Assembly: GCA_964478055.1 (NCBI GenBank)
Contig: CAYZHV010000259.1
Location: forward strand, 1-5,337
Source of the DNA: CAYZHV01 sp964478055
Lineage (GTDB): Bacteria > Spirochaetota > Spirochaetia > DSM-27196 > Alkalispirochaetaceae
DNA length: 5,337 bases
Reading direction: 5' to 3'
Shown here: piece by piece, positions 1-4,949 of the stretch
Numbering within the stretch: position 1 is the first letter of the stretch
Layout: each line of letters starts with the position of its first letter
The notes under the pieces: model-generated
Told to the model about the DNA's origin: nothing
Seen by the model: only the letters and a program-made list of their open reading frames with translations
Database searches by the model: none
Program-made: the position numbers and the translations under genes

Positions 1-559
1 GAACCTCGTCGGAAACACCGTTCTCGTATGAGGTGTCGATCTCGGTGGCGTCGGTAGAGACCACGCTCTCGTAGCCCTCGACCCGGGAGATTCCGAGATT
101 CCAGCCGGAGTTAACCGAGATCGCGTCGATTCCCGCCATGCGCATCATCACGATCGCCTGTCCGCAGGTCTGGCCGCTATAGCAGTAAGAGTATACGGGC
201 TGGTCCGTGGGGATGTGCGGAATCGCCTCCCACATAGCTGAGGTCCCCCAAGGCACGTTGACGGCGCCCTCGATGTGGCCTGCTGCGTAGTCATCGGGCC
301 GGCGGATGTCCACGACGAACATCTCCTCCCCGGCCTGGGCCATGGCGACGAAATCGTCCATGGAAACGATATTGTTGCTGTTCGCCAGCTCAGCGATATA
401 GTCGCTGACAAAATCGTTAACCGAGAAGCTCTGCTCTGCCGCCTCGGAGGCAACCTCCGCGGCCTCATCACTTTGAGCCGGCGCTGCGGCCTCTTCGGCA
501 CCGCATCCGATAAACAGAATGGCGAAAGCCATCGCCATAACTATTAGAAAATTCTTCAT
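1..559 (-). CDS. Rhodanese-domain lipoprotein, partial (3' end outside window)
   Basis: The first 186 residues are visible; the gene continues past the left edge. It starts at ATG 559-557, preceded by an AAGGAG ribosome site about 7 bases upstream; internal Met8 and Met10 lack such a site. Residues 1-19 form a lipoprotein signal peptide ending in the lipobox FIGC, with Cys19 the predicted lipidated residue. An Ala/Glu-rich linker follows (about 21-45), then one rhodanese domain (about 64-165) with the CH2A-like stretch DIRRPDDYAAGHIEGAVNVP (84-103) and the active-site loop CYSGQT (126-131), so Cys126 is the predicted persulfide-carrying residue; Cys132 lies close by. Family knowledge: rhodanese domains transfer sulfane sulfur through a cysteine persulfide. 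Location at the cell envelope is inferred from the lipobox. It is the last visible gene of the leftward operon, 24 bases after another rhodanese lipoprotein. The remaining C-terminus may hold a second domain. Sulfur substrate unknown. Confidence 0.88.
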   Translation of the reverse strand, partial: MKNFLIVMAMAFAILFIGCGAEEAAAPAQSDEAAEVASEAAEQSFSVNDFVSDYIAELANSNNIVSMDDFVAMAQAGEEMFVVDIRRPDDYAAGHIEGAVNVPWGTSAMWEAIPHIPTDQPVYSYCYSGQTCGQAIVMMRMAGIDAISVNSGWNLGISRVEGYESVVSTDATEIDTSYENGVSDEV

Positions 560-583
560 ATCTCTCTCCTTTTTGGCCCGGGC

Positions 584-1516
584 CTAAGATTGATCCGGTG
601 CCTGAATTTGTATTGTTGTCTCCGGCACGAATACCGGATTCATTGGGTTCGCCGTCCATTCTACCCAGGCCCCGTCGTACAGACGCAGGTCGCGGTAACC
701 GGCGTTGTAGAGAGCAAGGTAGCTTTGCGCTCCGCGAATAGAGGTGTGGCAGTAGAGCTGTACTTCCTTTTCGTAGTCGATACCTTTCTGTAGGTAGATG
801 ATCCGGATGTGATTCACGGGTCGAAAGGTACCGTCGGAGAAGTTGTTCTCGGTGTAGTCGATATGTACCGACCCGGGGATATGCCCCTCGAGATGCTCCT
901 CTTCGCTCCTGGTGTCAACGAGCACAACCTCCGGGCTCGGCTCGTCGAGTTGCCGGCGAATCTCCTGCGCCGTCACGAGCATCTCCTCGTTCAGCGGCTC
1001 AGCGGTAAAACTCGTCTCGCCCACCTGAGGCGCGGCGTCGTCAAGTGCGAAGCCCGCGTTGCGCAGCGCGTTGAGGCCGCCGCTCACCACCTTTACCTCA
1101 TCATGCCCGTACGCCTTGAGGGTCCACCAGAGGCGGGCGGCGTCCATATTGTTATTGTCGTCGTAGGCGATCACCAGGGTATCGTTGTCGATGCCGCGGT
1201 TGCCCATGACCCGCTCGATCTGTTCCGCGGGAGCGACCAGATTCGGAAACGGCTGGAGGACTACGATGTCTCCTCGGGATATGTTGACGGCTCCGGAAAT
1301 GTGCTCCTCGCGATACTCCGGCATGGGCCTTGTATCCACTAAGAGTGCGTTGGAGTTCTCGAGTAGCCCGGATACCTCCGAGGCTTCGACGATTTCCGTT
1401 CCCGTGGCTCCCGCGGGTCTAGGCGCGCAACCGGAAAAGAGCAGAACCGTTCCGAGGAGCAGTGCAAGGACACCGACCGAGACGGCAACGCGACGCAACA
1501 GGACTCGGGACTTCAT
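584..1516 (-). CDS. Two-domain rhodanese lipoprotein (sulfurtransferase)
   Basis: This 310-residue protein has the tandem rhodanese layout of thiosulfate/3-mercaptopyruvate sulfurtransferases. Residues 1-30 are a lipoprotein signal: Arg/Lys at the N-terminus, a long Leu/Val core and the lipobox FSGC with Cys30 lipidated. Domain 1 (about 43-158) has the LVDTRPMPEYREEHISGAVN stretch, but its active-site loop reads YDDNNN (118-123), with Asp where the cysteine would be, so it is catalytically silent, as is usual for the first domain. Domain 2 (about 181-290) has VLVDTRSEEEHLEGHIPGSV and the loop CHTSIR (256-261), with Cys256 as the likely persulfide residue. This loop matches neither classical rhodanese (CRKGVT) nor mercaptopyruvate transferase (CGSGVT), so the donor cannot be read from it. 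The start ATG overlaps the TGA of the upstream flavoprotein gene (ATGA, 1513-1516), implying translational coupling; an AGGAG site lies about 8 bases upstream. It acts outside the inner membrane if the lipobox is used. Confidence 0.92.
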   Translation of the reverse strand: MKSRVLLRRVAVSVGVLALLLGTVLLFSGCAPRPAGATGTEIVEASEVSGLLENSNALLVDTRPMPEYREEHISGAVNISRGDIVVLQPFPNLVAPAEQIERVMGNRGIDNDTLVIAYDDNNNMDAARLWWTLKAYGHDEVKVVSGGLNALRNAGFALDDAAPQVGETSFTAEPLNEEMLVTAQEIRRQLDEPSPEVVLVDTRSEEEHLEGHIPGSVHIDYTENNFSDGTFRPVNHIRIIYLQKGIDYEKEVQLYCHTSIRGAQSYLALYNAGYRDLRLYDGAWVEWTANPMNPVFVPETTIQIQAPDQS

Positions 1517-2772
1517 ACCTTTGCTCCTACAGGGCGCTCCACCAGTCGGTCCAGGCGTTCCATGATCGCCTTCTTGTCGGCCTTGCCAAGGGTGTCGACA
1601 ATCTTGCCATCCTTAGTGAAGAGGGTGGACATCGGCTCCACCTCACAGCCGAGGCGGTCGCAGAGGCTCTGACCTTTGTACTGGTCGATGACGTTGAGTT
1701 TGACCTGGTCATCGTAAAGTTTTTCGATCTCCTGCAGCATGGGCAGCAGCTCTCGACTCGGGGCGTCGATGGCGCTGTAAACGTAAATCACGCCGATCTT
1801 CTCCTTCTGCATGATCTGCTGCTCGAAGATCTCGGTCTCGGCGATGTATTTCTCCGCGCCCACGCCCGCGATCGCGCCGTCTCCGACGGCGGTGGCAACT
1901 TGCTTGAGCTCTTTCTCCCGGACGTCGCCACAGGCAAACACTCCAGGGATACCGGTCTCCATATTCTCGTTCGTATAGATGTATTTCCGCTTCGACATGT
2001 TGACCTTCTCGACGAAGATCTCAGTGTTGGGCTCGTACCCAATGAACTCGAAGCAGGTATCCACCTCGACCGGAATGATCTCCCCGGTCTTTAGATTCTT
2101 CAGGTTTACCCGTTCGAGATGCTCTTCGCCCTCGAAACTGTCAACCATGCTGTTCCAGATAAAGGTCATCTTCGGGTTAGCGAGCGCCGCGTCCCGGGCG
2201 ATCTCGTTGCAGTCCATTTTCGGTTCGTCATGGATTACGCTGACGATCACCTCTTTGGCAAATTTGGAGAGAAAGGTACCTTCCTCGATTGCCGCGTCTC
2301 CGGAGCCGATCACCATGACCCGCTTGTCCGTATTAGCCGCGGCGTCGCAGGTGGCGCAGAAAGAGATTCCCTTGTCGAAGAGAAACTTCTCCTCGTTTTT
2401 GGCCCGGGTAATCCGAGGTCTTCCACCGGAGGCAATGATCACGGTCTTGGCCTCAAAGATGTTTCGGAACGTCTCGACCCGTTTTACTTCGCCCAGCAGC
2501 TCGACGTTCTTCACGTCGGTGAGCTTGAACTTGACGTCGAACTTCTTGGCCTGCTTGTGGAACTCCTCCATCAGGCCGAGGCCGGTTTTTCCCTCGGGAA
2601 AGCCGGGATAGTTCTCAATCTCGTTGGTGTATGTAGCCAAACCGCCGACAAGAGATTTCTCGATCAAGAGCGTCTTGAGATGAGCCCGGCCACAGTAGAT
2701 TCCCGCGGTAAGACCGGCGGGACCGCCCCCGATGATCACTACGTCGTATTGTTCGATTTTCTTTTCTCGCAT
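1513..2772 (-). CDS. Thioredoxin-reductase-like flavoprotein with fused, cysteine-less thioredoxin domain
   Basis: A 419-residue protein, about 100 longer than ordinary bacterial thioredoxin reductase. FAD-binding GGGPAG is at 15-20, the redox disulfide CATC at 139-142 (followed by DAA instead of the usual DGFF), the pyridine-nucleotide glycine motif GSGDAA at 156-161, and the second FAD motif GVFACGDV at 277-284. The NADPH 2'-phosphate motif HRRxxxR of TrxB is replaced by HDEPKMD (181-187), so NADPH preference is doubtful. Residues about 322-410 look like a thioredoxin fold (strand, long helix, strand, then LFTKDGKIVDTLG), but the WCGPC position reads IDAPS (335-339) with no cysteine. Cys371 and Cys376 are the only cysteines there. 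The layout resembles NTRC and the mycobacterial reductase-thioredoxin fusion, minus the active thioredoxin. It lies 15 bases after half-transporter B and overlaps the next gene by 4. Cytoplasmic; it probably serves the sulfur carrier or imported sulfur rather than bulk thioredoxin (inference). Confidence 0.9.
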   Translation of the reverse strand: MREKKIEQYDVVIIGGGPAGLTAGIYCGRAHLKTLLIEKSLVGGLATYTNEIENYPGFPEGKTGLGLMEEFHKQAKKFDVKFKLTDVKNVELLGEVKRVETFRNIFEAKTVIIASGGRPRITRAKNEEKFLFDKGISFCATCDAAANTDKRVMVIGSGDAAIEEGTFLSKFAKEVIVSVIHDEPKMDCNEIARDAALANPKMTFIWNSMVDSFEGEEHLERVNLKNLKTGEIIPVEVDTCFEFIGYEPNTEIFVEKVNMSKRKYIYTNENMETGIPGVFACGDVREKELKQVATAVGDGAIAGVGAEKYIAETEIFEQQIMQKEKIGVIYVYSAIDAPSRELLPMLQEIEKLYDDQVKLNVIDQYKGQSLCDRLGCEVEPMSTLFTKDGKIVDTLGKADKKAIMERLDRLVERPVGAKV

Positions 2773-2787
2773 GAGATCGTCCTTCCG

Positions 2788-3339
2788 TTACATGAAGTAT
2801 TTGACCAGCAACTTGCTGCCGACGATCGCCCCAAGAAAGATGAAGATCCCGAAGACCCATCCCGAGAGCGAAAGCACGGAAATTCCGGAGAAGAGAGCCC
2901 CGATGTTGCAGCCGAAGCCGATGCGGGCTCCGTAGCCCATAAGCAGCCCGCCCAGCGTTGCGGCGGCCACCTGCTTACCGGTCTTGATTTTCTTAAACTT
3001 GAATCCCGAGGCGATTAGCACCGCAAAGAGTGCCCCAGCGATAATACCGAGATTGCGTATCGTCGCGGGATCGTTAAAGAAGCCCCGGTCGAGCACGCGC
3101 TGGGCGCTTTCGGAGGAGAAGTAGAACCACTTATCCACCGAGCCACCCAGCCCTTCAAAGATCCAGGCGCCCCAGTTTGCGAAGGCTGCGGATACACCCC
3201 AGGGGTTTCCGGTCACAGCCATCGTGACAATCTGGAATACCGAAAGCAGTATTGCCCCGGTGAGATAGGGCCACGCATCTTTAAGCCAGAGCTTGTAGTA
3301 GTCATTGGCGGCGATGGTATCCGACAGTTTCTTCAGCAT
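2788..3339 (-). CDS. YeeE/YedE-family membrane protein, half-transporter B
   Basis: A 183-residue membrane protein of the YeeE/YedE (DUF395, sulfur transport) family. The open frame extends further upstream into the tusA gene, but the start at MLKKLSD (3339) is chosen because GGAG lies about 6 bases before it and the 33 upstream residues are an Arg-rich out-of-frame reading of tusA. Hydrophobic segments are seen at about 24-42, 96-112, 124-142 and 157-177; GNPWGVSAAFANWGAW (44-59) and GARIGFGCNIGAL (137-149) are family-type loop motifs. Cys144 is its only cysteine. Known thiosulfate importer TsuA (YeeE) is a single chain of about 350 residues made of two repeats; this gene looks like the second repeat, with the first encoded two genes upstream. 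It follows tusA by 14 bases. Likely role: import of thiosulfate or sulfane sulfur as a heterodimer with the 3613-4320 product (inference). Confidence 0.88.
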   Translation of the reverse strand: MLKKLSDTIAANDYYKLWLKDAWPYLTGAILLSVFQIVTMAVTGNPWGVSAAFANWGAWIFEGLGGSVDKWFYFSSESAQRVLDRGFFNDPATIRNLGIIAGALFAVLIASGFKFKKIKTGKQVAAATLGGLLMGYGARIGFGCNIGALFSGISVLSLSGWVFGIFIFLGAIVGSKLLVKYFM

Positions 3340-3353
3340 AGAGCGCTCCGTCC

Positions 3354-3581
3354 TTACTTGGTCTTTTCGATTACGACTTCCCACTCGCCGTCGTCGACTT
3401 CTTCGATTTCGACGTTGTGACCCGCCTCGCGAGCCCACTCGGGGACGTTCTTCATGGCGCAGGAGTGGTCGATCTGAACGATCAACACATCACCAACATC
3501 CAGTTTTTCCAGAGCGTTCTGGGCCTTTACCAACGGAACCGGACACGCCTCACCCAAACAATCGATCGTCTCTTCTTTCAT
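3354..3581 (-). CDS. tusA: TusA-family sulfur carrier protein
   Basis: A 75-residue cytoplasmic protein of the TusA/SirA-like family. The conserved N-terminal motif is IDCLGEACPVPLVKA (6-20), where Cys13 of the CPxP box is the residue that carries persulfide sulfur in family members; Cys8 and Cys41 (in DHSCAMKN) are extra cysteines found in the subgroup that accompanies YeeE/YedE transporters. The frame is open for 22 more codons upstream, but the start at 3581 gives the standard length and has GGAGG about 9 bases before it. It sits between the two YeeE/YedE halves, 31 bases after the first and 14 before the second. In the studied spirochaete pair, the TusA-like TsuB works with TsuA in thiosulfate uptake, so the same partnership is likely here: the protein would take sulfur from the channel and hand it to downstream enzymes. 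Family assignment is firm; partner and sulfur source are inferred. Confidence 0.93.
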   Translation of the reverse strand: MKEETIDCLGEACPVPLVKAQNALEKLDVGDVLIVQIDHSCAMKNVPEWAREAGHNVEIEEVDDGEWEVVIEKTK

Positions 3582-3612
3582 ACCTATCACCCTCCACAGG
3601 TTGTTTTGTTCA

Positions 3613-4320
3613 TTAGTGCGAAGTCGCACCTTGTTTCTTCTTTGCAAACTTGTCTGCCGCTATCCAGAGGAAGACAATAATCAAGAGCTGCACGACGATC
3701 GCCCCGAACCAGCCGAAGAGCTGGGGCAGATGAACCCTCGGAGCGACAGCGATAAAGTTGAGCTGCCACCAGCCGAAGGTCGCCGCGCCGAGGAGAGACC
3801 CCACCACGAAAAAGACGATGGAGAGCAGCTGCATCCCGAATCCCTCTCCAACGCGCATCAGTGTCCCCGAGGCGCAACCTCCGGAAATGACCATTCCAAT
3901 GCCGAAGATAAACGCCCCGACGGCGGTGTGCACGCCGATGGGAGCCACAAAACCCATGCCCGGCACCGGGGCGCCGACGCTCTGGGCTCCGTACATAATC
4001 GCCCAGAAACCGATACTGGTTATCGCGAAAGCGGTGAGCACCGCCTTGGTAAGGCTTGTACCCCCGGTCAGAAAAGGATCGCGCAAGGAAGCGGTGAAGC
4101 AGAACCTCGCCTTCTGGAGAATGAAGCCGAACCCGATTCCGGTGAACCAGAAGAATCCGAGTCGCGCGGAACGGGTCATGATAAATAGCCCGATTCCCAC
4201 GATAAGAAGCGCAGCGAGTATGCCCAGCGGTATCTGGCTCTTCTTCTTCTTTCTGGGCCGCGATGTCCTGCTCCTGCGAATGCCCGAGCCGGAAGTCGAG
4301 GCGTTGGTCGTATCACTCAC
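3613..4320 (-). CDS. YeeE/YedE-family membrane protein, half-transporter A (GTG start)
   Basis: A 235-residue membrane protein and first gene of the operon. It begins with GTG at 4320-4318; a GGAGGT site 8 bases upstream supports this, and the next in-frame Met falls inside the first membrane helix region. Residues 1-29 are a polar tail rich in Ser/Thr, then Arg/Lys (RRSRTSRPRKKKK, 15-27), probably cytoplasmic. About six hydrophobic segments follow (roughly 30-48, 55-70, 91-110, 126-146, 163-183, 202-222). Family motifs are GFILQKARFCFTASLRD (65-81, Cys74) and GIGMVISGGCASGTLMRVGEG (140-160, Cys149). In YeeE/TsuA, cysteines in such loop-helix positions line the path and contact thiosulfate. 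The protein is about the size of one repeat of TsuA, so it presumably pairs with the 2788-3339 product. The basic 29-residue tail is longer than I would expect for the family. Substrate is inferred as thiosulfate or sulfane sulfur; selenium-linked YedE is an alternative, but no selenium gene is visible. Confidence 0.9.
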   Translation of the reverse strand: MSDTTNASTSGSGIRRSRTSRPRKKKKSQIPLGILAALLIVGIGLFIMTRSARLGFFWFTGIGFGFILQKARFCFTASLRDPFLTGGTSLTKAVLTAFAITSIGFWAIMYGAQSVGAPVPGMGFVAPIGVHTAVGAFIFGIGMVISGGCASGTLMRVGEGFGMQLLSIVFFVVGSLLGAATFGWWQLNFIAVAPRVHLPQLFGWFGAIVVQLLIIVFLWIAADKFAKKKQGATSH

Positions 4321-4328
4321 TGGTTACT

Positions 4329-4334
4329 ACCTCC
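4329..4334 (-). promoter_or_regulatory. Ribosome binding site fixing the GTG start of half-transporter A
   Basis: On the minus strand this reads GGAGGT, close to a perfect Shine-Dalgarno match, followed by 8 bases and then GTG at 4320. No ATG in the correct frame has a comparable site, so it decides the non-standard start. Confidence 0.75.
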
Positions 4335-4348
4335 AAGACGCATATTCT

Positions 4349-4370
4349 GAGATCGCCTGTCAGCAATCTC
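4349..4370 (-). promoter_or_regulatory. Imperfect palindrome / leader hairpin of the sulfur operon
   Basis: On the minus strand the arms GAGATTGC and GCGATCTC flank the 6-base centre TGACAG. Seven of eight positions are complementary as DNA, and the eighth is a G-U pair as RNA. It lies between the predicted transcription start (near 4387) and the ribosome site (4329-4334). It could be a repressor operator placed just downstream of the promoter, or an RNA hairpin in the leader; the symmetric DNA arms slightly favour an operator. No regulator gene is visible in the window. Confidence 0.45.
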
Positions 4371-4394
4371 TACTCTGTTATCGATATGAAAGCC

Positions 4395-4423
4395 ACTATA
4401 TCTTACGAGCTAGATGAAGTCAA
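4395..4423 (-). promoter_or_regulatory. Sigma-70-type promoter of the leftward sulfur operon
   Basis: On the minus strand, -35 TTGACT (4423-4418) and -10 TATAGT (4400-4395) are separated by exactly 17 bases; each hexamer matches consensus at five of six positions. An A-rich stretch (ATAAAAACA) lies immediately upstream. Transcription should start near 4387, giving a leader of about 67 bases before the GTG start. TATCGATA, an 8-base palindrome, covers 4379-4386 right at the start region. Confidence 0.75.
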
Positions 4424-4491
4424 TGTTTTTATGTGATTCTCGGCACTTTATTCGACTGATAAACACAGAAGAAAACCTCCGAAAGAGATGA

Positions 4492-4520
4492 TTTACAAAT
4501 GGGGATCTCCCGCTTATCTT
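4492..4520 (+). promoter_or_regulatory. Probable sigma-70-type promoter of the small acidic-protein gene
   Basis: TTTACA (4492-4497) and TATCTT (4515-4520) are separated by 17 bases; they match consensus at five and four of six positions. Start of transcription would fall near 4527, giving a leader of about 36 bases. The two divergent promoters are about 70 bases apart, back to back, so one regulator could affect both. Confidence 0.5.
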
Positions 4521-4562
4521 TTCTGATGCAAGGACTTCTATTTACTTCATTCGGAGGAAGCG

Positions 4563-4922
4563 ATGTACCAAGCGTTCAAACCATTTCTGTCGGACGACGG
4601 GTCGGTGGACGAATCGGGTTTGAGAAAGGCGTTCCTTTCGGAACTATCGGAGCATAAAGAGGCGGAGGCGCTCTTTGAGGAGGCCGTAGATGCCTACGAG
4701 GGCGAGGAACTCGTCGAGATTGCCGGAGAAATCGTGCGGACCATCAAGGCGGACTGCACGGCGGATGATTTCCATAACTGGAACTACGATCATCTGGAGT
4801 TCATAATAGATCTATCGAACCGCCACGGCTTCATCATTCCGCGAAACCTCCTCAATGGGCTGCCGGAGCAGCTCATTATCCTGGTAGACTCGGACAAGCT
4901 CTCGGAACCCGGCTGCGACTGA
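4563..4922 (+). CDS. Acidic hypothetical protein of unknown function
   Basis: I do not recognise this 119-residue protein. It has a good start: GGAGG ends 5 bases before the ATG, and a promoter candidate lies just upstream. It is strongly acidic (27 Asp/Glu against 9 Lys/Arg), with no signal peptide or membrane segment, so it is probably cytoplasmic. Residues about 16-62 look mainly helical with heptad-like leucine/alanine spacing, including the acidic run EALFEEAVDAYEGEELVEIA (35-54). The middle has an aromatic cluster, FHNWNYDHLEFI (70-81), and the end has a hydrophobic strand-like segment, EQLIILVDS (102-110). It has two cysteines (65 and 118), the second next to the C-terminus. It is transcribed divergently from the sulfur operon and may or may not share its regulation. 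Real-gene status rests on the ribosome site, sensible composition and absence of a better frame on either strand. Confidence 0.8.
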   Translation: MYQAFKPFLSDDGSVDESGLRKAFLSELSEHKEAEALFEEAVDAYEGEELVEIAGEIVRTIKADCTADDFHNWNYDHLEFIIDLSNRHGFIIPRNLLNGLPEQLIILVDSDKLSEPGCD

Positions 4923-4937
4923 CCAAGTCGCTCCGGG
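4908..4937. terminator. Stem-loop spanning a stop codon at a convergent gene junction; possible two-way terminator
   Basis: GCGACT (4915-4920) pairs perfectly with AGTCGC (4926-4931) around the 5-base loop GACCA. The outer arms CCCGG (4908-4912) and CCGGG (4933-4937) extend the stem across a small 2-by-1 internal loop. The TGA of the small gene lies at the stem tip and loop. The structure is symmetric, so it also lies 13 bases beyond the stop of the leftward ABC permease gene. Neither side has a proper T-tract, so efficient intrinsic termination is uncertain; RNA 3'-end protection is another possible role. Confidence 0.45.
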
Positions 4938-4949
4938 AGGGGTTCGAAT

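Noticed and set aside
575..584. Perfect palindrome GGCCCGGGCC between the two rhodanese genes.
   Set aside because: It has no room for a stable loop and no T-tract in the direction of transcription (A's follow it and form part of the next ribosome site), so it is not a convincing terminator; a 10-base G+C palindrome can arise by chance.
809..1342. Long open frame on the plus strand, 177 codons.
   Set aside because: It lies antisense within the two-domain rhodanese gene, whose product has clear family motifs; the antisense translation shows none. The same applies to plus-strand frames at 2119-3018, 3601-4188 and 3758-4417.
3340..3438. N-terminal extension of half-transporter B by 33 residues.
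   Set aside because: The extra residues are Arg-rich out-of-frame tusA sequence; the GGAG site and family-like N-terminus place the start at 3339.
2788..4320. Selenium-metabolism YedE/YedF pair instead of thiosulfate uptake.
   Set aside because: The TusA-like protein is only 75 residues and lacks the extra C-terminal domain of YedF, and the neighbours are rhodaneses rather than selenium genes; kept only as an alternative for the substrate.
4498..4514. GGGGATCTCCC within the spacer of the plus-strand promoter as a possible operator.
   Set aside because: Only the three outer G/C bases on each side are truly symmetric; too weak to call.
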